A stretch of 62,938 nt of DNA from positions 2,119,505 through 2,182,442 of the forward strand of contig LM994670.1 in NCBI GenBank assembly GCA_000753455.2, written 5' to 3'. Position numbers and translations under genes: made by a program. The stretch is from Clostridium jeddahitimonense. GTDB taxonomy: Bacteria > Bacillota > Clostridia > Clostridiales > Clostridiaceae. A model generated the notes under the pieces. The model did not search any database. It had not been told where the DNA came from and was given only the letters and a program-made list of their open reading frames with translations. This document shows positions 19,692-29,290 of this stretch, piece after piece. Position 1 is the stretch's first letter, and every line of letters starts with the position of its first letter.

Positions 19692-20319
19692 AATCCACTT
19701 TCTCTTTCAAATTTATATAAGTTATATTTTTAAGTTGCTCATCATCTAAAACTTTATTTATAATTATATCTTTCAAATTAATATCAACTAGCATGCTTTT
19801 TCCTACTAAATCTTGTTGAATTAATTTAACTAATTCATCTTCTTTCTCTTCTAGCGTTTTTGAGTATACTAATTTCCTATTTTGAACATGAATTAAATAT
19901 AAATAATTATTTATTTTAATTAAGGCTTTATAATCACCCTTTACTTTAAACCTTTTCTTAATAGTACTTATTAAAATATATTGAATTGGTTCTACTACCA
20001 TTTTATCAGCTCTCATTAAAACTTTTCTCACCTTTATACCTTGCTTAATAGAGTATATATATAATTTTTTAAACTTTTTATCTACTATATAATCCACTAA
20101 TGTGTCGTCATCAATAATCAAATTGCTCAATATATTTATTTCAACATTTTTTCTATTCTTTAAATCTATATTTTCACAAATCTTTATTAATGGATTTTCT
20201 GCTAATATTACCACCTTAATATTTTTACCGCACTTTTTTATTAATCCTTCTATTTCTTTATCTTCATATATTTTACCTTTGTATACATACTTATTCTTTT
20301 CAATAATAACAGTATTCAT
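19672..20319 (-). CDS. Possible divergent PilM-like cytoplasmic protein
   Basis: A 215-residue soluble protein without signal or membrane helix. It lies where PilM, the actin-like scaffold of type IV pili, would be encoded, ahead of PilN-like and PilO-like genes. Alternating beta and helix segments are compatible, but it is far shorter than PilM (about 350) and the actin ATP motifs are not evident. If it is PilM-like, it is reduced. It could also be an unrelated assembly protein. Confidence 0.4.
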   Translation of the reverse strand: MNTVIIEKNKYVYKGKIYEDKEIEGLIKKCGKNIKVVILAENPLIKICENIDLKNRKNVEINILSNLIIDDDTLVDYIVDKKFKKLYIYSIKQGIKVRKVLMRADKMVVEPIQYILISTIKKRFKVKGDYKALIKINNYLYLIHVQNRKLVYSKTLEEKEDELVKLIQQDLVGKSMLVDINLKDIIINKVLDDEQLKNITYINLKEKVDYEISKI

Positions 20320-20327
20320 AAACTCTC

Positions 20328-20762
20328 CTATTTATTTGTATATGCTGTCACATATCTAGTTGGTCTTATGTTAACTTTTATAGGCTCACTTATAATTTCA
20401 TATTCTAATTTTCTATATTTCTTTTCTGATCCTTTTTTACGGATTAGGTATATGTCTTTTTTTAATATATCTATATACAAGTTTGTATCATCTGTAGATA
20501 TAATCTTTACACTTTCATCAACACCATTTTCTTTTAACTTCGTAACAAGGCTTATATCAGAAGATATCTTTATTTCAGACTCTTTTATAAACTGCTCTTC
20601 TTCTATAGTAAGAGTCATTATATCTTCTTTTACAATGTAATATTTTGATTTTCTTATGTTTACAAGATTTTGTCTTGCATATAAAGATATTAGTACTATT
20701 AAAATATTTATAACTATTAACACTTCTAATAAAGCAAAACCTTTTTTATTCTTTATATGCAT
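20328..20762 (-). CDS. Type IV pilin-like protein (pseudopilin)
   Basis: A 144-residue protein with a class III prepilin leader: a short charged leader ending in KKG, then FALLEVLIVINILIVLIS. The glycine cleavage site and Glu at mature position 5 are present. The hydrophobic helix is followed by a small globular domain. It overlaps the previous pseudopilin gene by 10 bases. It needs a prepilin peptidase, none of which is encoded here. Confidence 0.85.
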   Translation of the reverse strand: MHIKNKKGFALLEVLIVINILIVLISLYARQNLVNIRKSKYYIVKEDIMTLTIEEEQFIKESEIKISSDISLVTKLKENGVDESVKIISTDDTNLYIDILKKDIYLIRKKGSEKKYRKLEYEIISEPIKVNIRPTRYVTAYTNK

Positions 20763-21220
20763 CTTATTCTTTTCTCCTCATTATTTGTAACTATTTCAAA
20801 ATATATAAGTTCCCCTTTTTGAAGAACATTAAACTCTTTAACATTTTTCAAAAGAATATTATTACCTGCACTTGTATCTAAATCATCATTTATTAAGGTT
20901 TTTACCATCAAATTGCTATCTTTTTTATATATAATCTTTTTCTTAACACTCTTCCCATTATGAACAAGCTTAGATACAACCTCAATTTTATCTCCTTCTA
21001 TATTAATATCTGTTATATAATTATCTCTAATAATGTTATCTATATTTATAAGACAATTATCTAAATTATCTAATTCAGTACTTTTATTAATATATAAAAT
21101 GTACTGTTTAGAAGCTGATATAATTATATTAAGAGAAACTGTTGTTATTATTGTAAAGATACCCAAAGAAATAAGTAATTCAATTAACGTAAATCCACCT
21201 TTATATTTTTTTATCTTCAC
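20753..21220 (-). CDS. Type IV pilin-like protein (pseudopilin)
   Basis: A 155-residue prepilin-type protein. Leader KYKGG, then FTLIELLISLGIFTIITT with Glu5. The globular part is beta-rich. The start is a GTG at 21220 behind GGAGG. It most resembles a minor pilin of the PilW/GspJ or ComGF kind by position. Confidence 0.85.
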   Translation of the reverse strand: MKIKKYKGGFTLIELLISLGIFTIITTVSLNIIISASKQYILYINKSTELDNLDNCLINIDNIIRDNYITDINIEGDKIEVVSKLVHNGKSVKKKIIYKKDSNLMVKTLINDDLDTSAGNNILLKNVKEFNVLQKGELIYFEIVTNNEEKRIRCI

Positions 21221-21224
21221 TAAG

Positions 21225-21626
21225 TTACCTCCATTTTACAAACTCCCTTTCTTCTATAAAGCCCTCTTCATAGATAGTAACTTTAATTTTCAAACTATCA
21301 TTTGTATTATTATTAAAGAAAATTTCAACCCCATTTCCTCTATCTAATGACAATAAACTTCTATTTTTTAAATCATCAAATATATTCTCATAATTTTTTA
21401 ATCCTATTTTATTATTACTACTTTGCAGTCTTATCTCTTCTTTTGTGCAGTTATATTTTAATTCATTCATAACACAATAGGATAATCTATTTAATCTCTC
21501 TTTTATTCTTCTAGTATTAATATTAATATTATAGTCTCTCACTATTTTTACGAACATTGTAATTACCATCATTAGAATCATCAAACTAACTACTGTTTCA
21601 ACTAAAGTAACACCTTTCTTTTTCAT
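21225..21626 (-). CDS. Type IV pilin-like protein (pseudopilin)
   Basis: A 133-residue prepilin-type protein. Leader MKKKG, then VTLVETVVSLMILMMVI with Glu5. The globular domain is short and charged. It is a minor pilin by size; the subtype is uncertain (PilV/GspI-like by order). Confidence 0.83.
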   Translation of the reverse strand: MKKKGVTLVETVVSLMILMMVITMFVKIVRDYNININTRRIKERLNRLSYCVMNELKYNCTKEEIRLQSSNNKIGLKNYENIFDDLKNRSLLSLDRGNGVEIFFNNNTNDSLKIKVTIYEEGFIEEREFVKWR

Positions 21627-21639
21627 CCATTCACCTTTA

Positions 21640-22074
21640 TTAATATATATTTACAAAATCAATTCCGACAGAAATAGTAACTTTATGATATTCGCCACTT
21701 AAACTTTTAAAAATTATAGAATCACCTGAAACTACGCCTTTGTTACTAACTGATATATTAAACCTTTCTAAAAAATCATAGCCTTTCGGCAAAGTAACCT
21801 TTGCAATTGTATTTTTAGTTAGTTCATTTTTTGTATCTACAAAAGATATTTCACCCTTTATATTATCTATCTCTAACCTACCTGTATTACCAGTATTGTA
21901 GCTATAATGTTTAGCAAAGCTAATTAAATTGGCTATATCACTTTTTAAGCTGTGAACTGTTATATTATCTATAAGATTATAAACTGAACTACCTTTTACA
22001 GCTGCAGGCATTAATACTACTAATATTGCCATAACTATTATAAGTTCCAATAATGTATATCCTCTTTTTTTCAT
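21640..22074 (-). CDS. Type IV pilin-like protein (pseudopilin, GspH/ComGD-like)
   Basis: A 144-residue prepilin-type protein. Leader MKKRG, then YTLLELIIVMAILVVLMP with Glu5. It is the first pilin gene after the platform gene, where ComGC/ComGD or the major pilin is often found, but the beta-rich tail looks more like GspH. It lacks a cysteine pair. Confidence 0.85.
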   Translation of the reverse strand: MKKRGYTLLELIIVMAILVVLMPAAVKGSSVYNLIDNITVHSLKSDIANLISFAKHYSYNTGNTGRLEIDNIKGEISFVDTKNELTKNTIAKVTLPKGYDFLERFNISVSNKGVVSGDSIIFKSLSGEYHKVTISVGIDFVNIY

Positions 22075-22079
22075 ACTAC

Positions 22080-23120
22080 TTACCCAATTAAACCTTCAAA
22101 AACAGGCAATATAACTATTAAAATAAAACTCATCACCAATCCACCTATAAAGACTATTGTAATTGGCTGAATAAGCTCTAATATTCTGTTAAGTTCTAAA
22201 TTTAATTTATCAAAAAGCTCTTTTTCTAAATTATTAAGGATACCCTCAAGATTACCACACTCTTCTCCTAACTTTATATGAGCTAATGTGTACTTACTAA
22301 AACCCGAAGTTTTTTCTAAAGCTACATTTAATGCTTTGCCTTCTAAGATTAATAGGTTAACATTACTAAATTGTTCTTTTACACCACCTAACAAATCGAT
22401 ATCCATACACTGTTCTAATCCCGTGGATAAACTTATTCCACTTTTTATAATTATAGAAAGTAGAACTATGGATACATATTCTCTAAATCTTTTTATTAAA
22501 GGAACTTTATATATAATTGTCATAACTCTTTCTTTATTATAAAAAATAATAATGGAAGGAATAATCACTCCCCAAAAACACAAAAATATTACTGAAACAA
22601 ATGGAGATTTATCAATAAATATTTTTATTCTAATAAAAATTTCTATTACTTTAGGTACTTCTTTTTCCATAGAAATAAATATATCTTGAAAAGTAGGTAT
22701 TACAAATAGTCCAAAAAATACTACTAAAAATAATGATGCCAAAACTAATATAGCTGGATATGTTAAAGAACTTTTCAATCTTCTTTTCATTAAATTTACC
22801 TTTTTATAATATAAATCTAATCCTTTTAATACATCACCTAATCTCCCTGTCTCTTCCCCTACCTTTAACATAGATAAAAAGAATTTTGGATATAACCTAT
22901 CATATTGAGTAAAAGCGTAATGTAAACTTTCTCCTTTATTAAGTTCTTCTTTTATACCTTTAATACTTTCCTTATACTCTTTGCTTAAAGGTAGCTCTTC
23001 CATTAGTTCAAAAGAATTAAATATTGGAATTCCAGATTTATAAAGATTAAACATATTATCTATAATAATCTGCAAATCTTTATATCTTACATTCAGGAGT
23101 GTATTTATCTTCATAATCAA
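22080..23120 (-). CDS. Type II secretion/type IV pilus platform protein (GspF/PilC/ComGB)
   Basis: A 346-residue polytopic membrane protein with two GspF domains and hydrophobic segments near residues 115-140, 170-190 and the C-terminus. The segment GEETGRLGDVLKGL and its second-domain counterpart GEECGNLEGILNNLE are the family signatures. It transmits ATPase motion to the pilus base. The start is a TTG at 23120, spaced seven bases from GGAG; an ATG two codons in is possible. It overlaps the ATPase gene by 41 bases. Confidence 0.93.
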   Translation of the reverse strand: MIMKINTLLNVRYKDLQIIIDNMFNLYKSGIPIFNSFELMEELPLSKEYKESIKGIKEELNKGESLHYAFTQYDRLYPKFFLSMLKVGEETGRLGDVLKGLDLYYKKVNLMKRRLKSSLTYPAILVLASLFLVVFFGLFVIPTFQDIFISMEKEVPKVIEIFIRIKIFIDKSPFVSVIFLCFWGVIIPSIIIFYNKERVMTIIYKVPLIKRFREYVSIVLLSIIIKSGISLSTGLEQCMDIDLLGGVKEQFSNVNLLILEGKALNVALEKTSGFSKYTLAHIKLGEECGNLEGILNNLEKELFDKLNLELNRILELIQPITIVFIGGLVMSFILIVILPVFEGLIG

Positions 23121-24471
23121 ACTCTATCTCCTCTACCTCTAAAAACACATTGTAATCATCACAACTAATTAATCCTTCTTTTAAAAGTTCCTTAAGATTT
23201 TCTATCATTTCTTTATTACTTAATAAACTATCATCTTCATATAAATCATTTAACTTTCTTTTATACTCTTTGTTAATATGGTGTACTGCAGCTACCAATG
23301 CCCTTCCCTTATATCCTGTAAAATTACACTTATTGCACCCTTGTTTTTTATAAACATTAAACTTTTGATCTTTAATTTCTACTTCTCCTTCTAATACCTT
23401 ACAGTCATTACAAAGAGTTCTTATTAGACGTTGTGATATAATTCCTACTAATGCATCCTTTATAATATAATTTTTAACTCCCATATCTTCCAACCTAAAA
23501 AATACTTCTCTTGGTGTCTTTGTGTGTATAGTTGAATATACCTTATGCCCAGTAATTGCCGCTGTAGATGCTATTACTGCTGTTTCATCATCTCTAATTT
23601 CACCTACCATTATTATATCTGGATCTTGCCTCAAGGTACTTCTTAACGCTTCAGCAAAATTCAAATCAATTGTTTTATTTAAAGCAATTTGATTTATTCT
23701 TTCTATAATAACTTCTACCGGATCTTCAAGGGTTGTTATATTTACATCCTCAGTGTTCACTTCTTGCAATACTGTATATAATGTTGTAGATTTGCCAGAA
23801 CCTGTTGGCCCATTTATCAAAACTAAACCATTACTAACTTTCATTATTTCATTAATCTTTTTCATTTGATTTTTAGTTAGCCTTAAACTATCTAGTTTAT
23901 AGTTAAATACTTGCCCATATAGTATTCTTACTACAAGCTTTTCACCAAAAATTGTATTCGTAAAAGAAAGTCTTAAGTCGTAATTTTTATCATTTAACTT
24001 AAATGTAATCTTACCATCTTGTGGTCTTCTCTTTTCCGTAATATCTAAATTACTTTTAACCTTTAATTTTGATATTACTTTCAAATGTTCATCTAATGTT
24101 AAAATATTAGTAACAACTAGCCTACCATCTATTCTCATTCTTACTACAGTAAATTTTTCTCTTGGCTCAAAATGTATATCTGATGCATTTACCTTTATAG
24201 AGTTTTTTATTATTATATTTTCAACATCTTCTGCTAAACCTATATACAATCTTTCTATCATTCCATAAAGAATGTTTTCATCAATCTCTTTTATTTTCAA
24301 CTCTTTATCAAATATAAATTTTAATTCGTTTTTCATATTCACATCTACCTTTGAGGCAATTATATGAATTCTTTCATTCTCGCATTTGTATGGAATAGCT
24401 TTAAGCCTTTTTGCATCATCTTTTGTTATTTTTCTTAAGATATCAATATTAATATTCTCAAAATTAATCAT
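23080..24471 (-). CDS. Type II secretion/type IV pilus assembly ATPase (GspE/PilB/ComGA)
   Basis: A 463-residue hexameric ATPase. Walker A GPTGSGKST is at 221-229, the Asp box TTLEDPVE follows, Walker B is DIIMVGEIRDDE near 285-296, and the His box is about 305-318. A tetracysteine zinc site is at Cys354/357 and Cys379/382. The N-terminal domain is short, so the protein is about 100 residues shorter than PilB of Gram-negatives and closer to GspE/ComGA. It heads the pilus-like operon with a GGTGAGG site. Confidence 0.95.
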   Translation of the reverse strand: MINFENINIDILRKITKDDAKRLKAIPYKCENERIHIIASKVDVNMKNELKFIFDKELKIKEIDENILYGMIERLYIGLAEDVENIIIKNSIKVNASDIHFEPREKFTVVRMRIDGRLVVTNILTLDEHLKVISKLKVKSNLDITEKRRPQDGKITFKLNDKNYDLRLSFTNTIFGEKLVVRILYGQVFNYKLDSLRLTKNQMKKINEIMKVSNGLVLINGPTGSGKSTTLYTVLQEVNTEDVNITTLEDPVEVIIERINQIALNKTIDLNFAEALRSTLRQDPDIIMVGEIRDDETAVIASTAAITGHKVYSTIHTKTPREVFFRLEDMGVKNYIIKDALVGIISQRLIRTLCNDCKVLEGEVEIKDQKFNVYKKQGCNKCNFTGYKGRALVAAVHHINKEYKRKLNDLYEDDSLLSNKEMIENLKELLKEGLISCDDYNVFLEVEEIEFDYEDKYTPECKI

Positions 24472-24544
24472 ATATCCTCACCATTTAAATTATTTTCCAT
24501 TTTATTACTTATTTAATCATTGTTATTATTTTTTTAATAAAAAA

Positions 24545-24584
24545 AATTAGAGGTTTTAGACTAAATCGTCTAAAACCTCTAATT
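24545..24584 (-). terminator. Terminator overlapping the lipoprotein stop codon
   Basis: A perfect 17-bp stem (24545-24561 with 24568-24584) with a 6-base loop is followed on the minus strand by a T run. The stop codon of the lipoprotein gene lies inside the first arm. It cuts off the lipoprotein gene from the pilus operon behind it. Confidence 0.9.
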
Positions 24585-25586
24585 CATTTTTATAAAAGTA
24601 TATTTACCCTCTTGTTTTGATATTAATTTTACTTCCCCATCATAATAACTATATATATTTTGGTCATTATAATCATCATTACTTCCCATAAATAACAGCT
24701 CACCTTTAGGACTTACAGATAAACCTTTTTCTAAATTAATCATAAGCGGAAAATCATAAACAACTCTATGCAAACCATTATCTAAAATTTCATAAATAGA
24801 ATATACATCATCTTTTACTTTTCCTAATACGTATATTCTTTTATCTATTTTTATTATATCTTTTATATCTATAATTTTTTCAGTAATTTCTCTAAAGCTA
24901 TTATTTTTTTCTAATGAAATAAGTATTTTCCTATTTTCCATGTTATCTTCTATAAATACAACCTCATCATCTATAGCCTTTAAAAACGAAACATACCCCT
25001 TATTTATTTCATATACTAGACCTTCTTTTTTATCTACTAAGTCATAAGTAAAAATCCCACTTTTTTTATCTTCATTTCTTATTCCATAATAAATAAGTGT
25101 GTTATCCGCTACCCAATCTACAAATTGACCTGAAATTATAGCCTTATTATCTATTATTACTTCTGTTTTATATTCCAAATCAATAACCTTTGGTTCTAAT
25201 ATGCCATTATCACAAAAGTAAAATAAATATTTTCCATCGTTAGATAACTTAGGCGCTTTTATTTTCTTATCATTTACTTTAATATTTTCACCTAGATAAT
25301 TAACGAAAACATCATCGTCTTTTATAAAGATATAATTTCCACTTTCATTATTATAGGAAATCACTAACTCTTCAGTATCAACTTTTTCATATCTAGACTC
25401 ATCATTAAATGAATATATACTATTAATTTCATCTTCAATACTCCTATAGGAGCCTTGGGTTAAAATAATTCTTTCTTTTTCTATCCCTATTTCCTTTTCA
25501 TTCTCTTTTTCTGTACACCCACATATTAGCATAATTATCGATATAACTATTACTACAATTTTAAATCTCTTCTTTTTCACTTTCAT
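24579..25586 (-). CDS. Putative lipoprotein with beta-propeller-like repeats
   Basis: A 335-residue exported protein. The N-terminus is charged, then hydrophobic (about 9-21), ending in ICGC, a lipobox with the lipid-anchored cysteine near residue 23. The rest is beta-rich and resembles TolB/WD40-type propeller repeats (segments such as LSNDGKYLFYF and LSVSPKGELLFMG). I do not recognise a named family. It is upstream of the pilus-like operon on the same strand but separated by a strong terminator, and divergent from rqcH. Confidence 0.75.
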   Translation of the reverse strand: MKVKKKRFKIVVIVISIIMLICGCTEKENEKEIGIEKERIILTQGSYRSIEDEINSIYSFNDESRYEKVDTEELVISYNNESGNYIFIKDDDVFVNYLGENIKVNDKKIKAPKLSNDGKYLFYFCDNGILEPKVIDLEYKTEVIIDNKAIISGQFVDWVADNTLIYYGIRNEDKKSGIFTYDLVDKKEGLVYEINKGYVSFLKAIDDEVVFIEDNMENRKILISLEKNNSFREITEKIIDIKDIIKIDKRIYVLGKVKDDVYSIYEILDNGLHRVVYDFPLMINLEKGLSVSPKGELLFMGSNDDYNDQNIYSYYDGEVKLISKQEGKYTFIKMN

Positions 25587-25688
25587 CTTTACCTCATTTA
25601 CTTATAAACTATCCCCCACATTTAAGTTATATCTTAAATTCATACAATCTCTTCTAAATATTTTACTTATCCCTTCCTCTTTGTTATC

Positions 25689-25718
25689 TTGAACACCTAA
25701 GCATAATAATGTTATACT
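25689..25718 (+). promoter_or_regulatory. Promoter of rqcH
   Basis: TTGAAC, 18 bases, then TATACT preceded by TGT (extended -10). It lies about 34 bases before the rqcH ATG, and the ribosome site AGAGAGGAAAA follows. Confidence 0.65.
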
Positions 25719-25751
25719 ATCTTTAAAACAGAAAAAGAGAGGAAAACATTC

Positions 25752-27488
25752 ATGGCATTAGATGGTATCTACTTATATAGTTTAGTCCAAGATTTAAAAA
25801 AATCAATAACAAATTCAAAAATAGATAAAATAAATCAACCTGAAAAAGATGAAATTTTTGTAACATTAAGAAAAGACAGAAAAAATGTTAAACTTTTGAT
25901 TTCTGCATCCTCAAAATATCCTAGAATTCACCTTACAGATGTTAATAAAACCAACCCTCTTCAAGCACCTATGTTTACAATGGTTCTAAGAAAATACTTA
26001 ATAGGTGGAAAAATAATAGATATCGAACAAATTGATGGTGATAGATTACTTAATATTTATATTGAGGCTACAGATGAATTAGGTTTTAATAGTATATATA
26101 TACTTGTAGTTGAGATTATGGGACGTCATAGTAATATAACATTAGTTAGACAAAGAGATAACAAGGTAATGGAATGTATAAAACACATAGGGGCAGATGT
26201 AAATAGTTATAGAATTCTTTACCCTGGTGTTACTTATAAATATCCACCTAAGTCTAAAAAGCTAAATCCCTTTAATTTTTCTAAAATCGAACTAGAAGAT
26301 TATATAAAAGAAAATACTATTTCTTTTGATACAAATATTTTTTCATCAATTTTCACTGGTATTAGTAAACCACTTTCACATCACTTTTATTCTGAATACT
26401 CAAAATCAGAAAACAACATAAACTTAGATGCTTTATGTGATTTTATGAAAGATATAACAAATAATCTTGCTAATAATTCTAAGTTTAACATTACAGTTGA
26501 TTCAAATGGAAATTTTATTGATTTATTTTCTATAAAATTAAACAATATTGATAATGAACATAATTCTCTAACATTTGAAAATCCACATATAATGATGGAT
26601 AAATTTTATCTAATAAAAGATAAGCAAGAGCGTATTAAGAGTAGGTCTATTAATATTCAAAAGCTTTTAACTACTAATATAGATAGATGTTTAAAGAAAG
26701 AAGAAAAGCTTACTTCTCTTCTAAAAAAATGCGAGGGAAAAGATGATTTTAAAATAAAGGGCGACTTATTAACTTCATATATCTACACAATAAAACCTGG
26801 TAGTTCTTCTATAGAACTTCTAAACTTTTATAGTGAAAATGAAGAATATATGGAAATTGCTTTAGATCCTAATAAATCGCCTTCAGAAAATATTCAAAGC
26901 TATTATAAAAAATATAATAAACTAAAAAAATCAGAAGAATCTTCATTAGAACAATTAGAAAAAAATGAAGAGGAGCTTCAATATCTTTACTCTGTATTAA
27001 CTAATATACAAAATTGTGAAAGCTATATTGAAATAGATGATATAAAAAATGAACTTATCTCAACAGGTTATATAAGAAATAGAAAAGCTTCAAAAAATGA
27101 TAAAAAATCTAAAGCCTCAAAACCACTTCACTTCGTTTCTTCTGAAGGAATTGATATTTTTGTAGGTAAAAACAATATACAAAATGATTATTTATCTTTA
27201 AAATTTGCAAACAAAAATTATATGTGGCTTCATACGAAAAACATTCCAGGTTCTCATGTAATTATTTGTTCAACAGATATTCCTGATAAAACATTAATGG
27301 AAGGTGCTACACTTGCAGCATATTATAGCAAAGCTCAAACTTCATCAAAGGTTCCTGTTGATTATACTTTAGTAAAAAACCTAAAGAAACCAGCTGGCTC
27401 AAAGCCTGGTATGGTAATATACCATACAAACTACACACTTTTTGCTGAACCTTCTGAATTAAATTCTTTTAATTTAGAGAAAATTTAG
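25752..27488 (+). CDS. rqcH: RqcH/NFACT family ribosome quality control protein
   Basis: A 578-residue homologue of B. subtilis RqcH (YloA, also called fibronectin-binding protein) and eukaryotic Rqc2. It binds stalled 50S subunits and adds poly-alanine tails to the nascent chain. The NFACT-N domain is at 1 to about 200 (MVLRKYLIGGKI, EIMGRHSNITLV). Helical coiled coils lie around 285-440, and the NFACT-R domain at about 455-570 (GIDIFVGKNNIQNDYLSLK, MWLHTKNIPGSHVII). It is one of three forward genes here. YlmH, an S4-domain protein linked to the same pathway, is encoded at 30948. Confidence 0.95.
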   Translation: MALDGIYLYSLVQDLKKSITNSKIDKINQPEKDEIFVTLRKDRKNVKLLISASSKYPRIHLTDVNKTNPLQAPMFTMVLRKYLIGGKIIDIEQIDGDRLLNIYIEATDELGFNSIYILVVEIMGRHSNITLVRQRDNKVMECIKHIGADVNSYRILYPGVTYKYPPKSKKLNPFNFSKIELEDYIKENTISFDTNIFSSIFTGISKPLSHHFYSEYSKSENNINLDALCDFMKDITNNLANNSKFNITVDSNGNFIDLFSIKLNNIDNEHNSLTFENPHIMMDKFYLIKDKQERIKSRSINIQKLLTTNIDRCLKKEEKLTSLLKKCEGKDDFKIKGDLLTSYIYTIKPGSSSIELLNFYSENEEYMEIALDPNKSPSENIQSYYKKYNKLKKSEESSLEQLEKNEEELQYLYSVLTNIQNCESYIEIDDIKNELISTGYIRNRKASKNDKKSKASKPLHFVSSEGIDIFVGKNNIQNDYLSLKFANKNYMWLHTKNIPGSHVIICSTDIPDKTLMEGATLAAYYSKAQTSSKVPVDYTLVKNLKKPAGSKPGMVIYHTNYTLFAEPSELNSFNLEKI

Positions 27489-27497
27489 CTAGTGACA

Positions 27498-27560
27498 AAT
27501 TAAAAGTGACAAGCGACAAGTTTTATCAATTCATCAACTTGCCATTTGTCACTTTTAACT
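27498..27560. terminator. Bidirectional terminator between rqcH and the methyltransferase gene
   Basis: Nested inverted repeats: AAAAGTGACAA (27502-27512) with TTGTCACTTTT (27546-27556), and CAAGTT (27517-27522) with AACTTG (27536-27541). T-rich sequence occurs on both exits. It separates convergent genes. AGTGACAA also occurs once more just before, at about 27491. Confidence 0.75.
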
Positions 27561-27570
27561 TTTAACTTAA

Positions 27571-28728
27571 CTAAATGTGGTTTATTAACATATCTCCATC
27601 ATTTTTAATTAATTTATTATCAAAATATTGATAATAATAACATTTAATTTTTCCATTATATAACTTTCTATTTTTAGTTGCTTTTCTTGCAAATGGTCTT
27701 TCAAAATTCTCAAAAGATGTTAATATATTAAAGTCCCAAGTATTATGTAGTTTTTTATATTCTCCAAATATTCTATAAAGTTCGCCTACTTCCTCCTTAT
27801 CTCCTAGTCTTTCTCCGTAAGGTGGATTTGTTATAATAAATCCATTTTTATCTGAAGTTTTAAACTCTCTAAAATCTCTTTTTTGGAATTCTATGTACTT
27901 AGATACTCCAGCTTTTTCAGCATTACTTCTTGCAACCCTTAATATTCTGCCATCTATATCATAACCAATAAGCTTAATATCATTATGTTTTATGCTTCTT
28001 TCTGCACCTTCTTTAATTTGTTCATAAACTTCACTACCGATAGTAGGCCAAGTTTCAGATACAAAGTTTCTACATAATCCTGGTGCTATGTTTTGAGCTA
28101 TCATTGCAGCTTCTATTAATATAGTTCCTGATCCACAGAAAGTATCTATTAATGGGTAATCTCCTCTCCATCTTGATATTAATACCATTGCCGCTGCTAA
28201 AGTTTCTTTTAATGGAGCTATACCAGCCTCTTCCCTATACCCTCTCTTATGTAAGCCAACACCACTTGTATCTATTGATAAAGTAACTACATCTTTTAAT
28301 ATAGAAACTTCTATCTTATAAACAGGTCCATCTTCTTCAAACTTATCTATACCATAACTTTCACTCATACTGGTTACAATAGCCTTTTTAACTATTGATT
28401 GACAATCAGGCACACTAAACAAAGTAGATTTTACCGATTTTCCAACTACATGCATTACTCCATCTTTTGGGATAATTTCGCTCCACTTAACTTTTTTTGT
28501 CCCTTGGAATAATTCCTCAAATGTTCTAGCTTCAAATTCAGCCATTTTTATAAACACTCTATCTGCAGTTCTTAAATGAACATTAGCTATAGCTATATCC
28601 ATCTCATCACCTTCAAAGTGAACTTTACCATTTTCTGTTTTTAAATCTTCATATCCTAATGCTTTAAGCTCCTTAGCTGTTATACCTTCAAGTCCAAAGG
28701 TAGTAGTCGCAACTAAATTAAATTCCAT
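27571..28728 (-). CDS. THUMP-domain class I SAM-dependent RNA methyltransferase
   Basis: A 385-residue enzyme of the RlmL/YpsC type. The N-terminal ferredoxin-like and THUMP domains (about 1-160) bind RNA. The methyltransferase domain holds DTFCGSGTILIEAA and the N-methylating motif NPPYGERLGD. The likely product is N2-methylguanosine in 23S rRNA, as for RlmL, but the exact base is not deducible. An AAAGGAG site precedes the ATG. It is close behind pyrR (14 bases). Confidence 0.92.
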   Translation of the reverse strand: MEFNLVATTTFGLEGITAKELKALGYEDLKTENGKVHFEGDEMDIAIANVHLRTADRVFIKMAEFEARTFEELFQGTKKVKWSEIIPKDGVMHVVGKSVKSTLFSVPDCQSIVKKAIVTSMSESYGIDKFEEDGPVYKIEVSILKDVVTLSIDTSGVGLHKRGYREEAGIAPLKETLAAAMVLISRWRGDYPLIDTFCGSGTILIEAAMIAQNIAPGLCRNFVSETWPTIGSEVYEQIKEGAERSIKHNDIKLIGYDIDGRILRVARSNAEKAGVSKYIEFQKRDFREFKTSDKNGFIITNPPYGERLGDKEEVGELYRIFGEYKKLHNTWDFNILTSFENFERPFARKATKNRKLYNGKIKCYYYQYFDNKLIKNDGDMLINHI

Positions 28729-28742
28729 TATATTTCTCCTTT

Positions 28743-29279
28743 TTATGATTCATATATTTTTACTGAATCACTTTCATCTATTTCCGTTATTTGTACTGCT
28801 ACTATTTCTGATTTTGACGTTGGAATATTTTTCCCTACATAATCTGCTCTTATTGGTAACTCCTTATGTCCTCTATCAATTAACACTGCTAATTGTATTG
28901 ATTTAGGTCTACCAGCATGAATTATTGCATCTATAGCAGCTCTTACAGTTCTACAAGTGTATAAAACATCATCTACAATTATAACTTTTTTACCTTTAAC
29001 CTCAACACCTAAGTCTATATTTTTAACTTCTGGCATATCCATTACCTCTGAAATATCATCTCTATACAATGTAATATCAACATATCCTACTGGCACTTTA
29101 ATACCTTCAATTTTTTCGATATTATCTGATATTCTGTTTGCTATAGGATATCCTCTTCTTTTAATTCCTATTAGTACTATATCTTCAACACCTTTGTTTT
29201 TTTCTATAATTTCATGAGATATTCTTATTAAACTTCTTCTTATAGCATTTTCATCTAATAAGTTAGCCTTTAATTTCAT
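28743..29279 (-). CDS. pyrR: PyrR, pyrimidine operon regulator/uracil phosphoribosyltransferase
   Basis: A 178-residue PRTase-fold protein. In Gram-positives PyrR binds UMP and attenuator RNA of pyr operons, and it can have uracil phosphoribosyltransferase activity. The PRPP loop is [20 protein letters not shown], where the usual T-G of the loop is replaced by C-R as in many PyrR proteins. RNA-contact residues cannot be judged by eye. Its partner rluD-like gene is upstream as in Bacillus. No pyr genes or PyrR RNA site were seen here, so it acts on targets elsewhere. Confidence 0.95.
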   Translation of the reverse strand: MKLKANLLDENAIRRSLIRISHEIIEKNKGVEDIVLIGIKRRGYPIANRISDNIEKIEGIKVPVGYVDITLYRDDISEVMDMPEVKNIDLGVEVKGKKVIIVDDVLYTCRTVRAAIDAIIHAGRPKSIQLAVLIDRGHKELPIRADYVGKNIPTSKSEIVAVQITEIDESDSVKIYES

Positions 29280-29290
29280 AGCTAATCCTC

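Noticed and set aside
28743..29279. PyrR attenuator RNA near pyrR
   Set aside because: No conserved PyrR-binding loop or terminator pair seen upstream; pyrR here follows a pseudouridine synthase gene.
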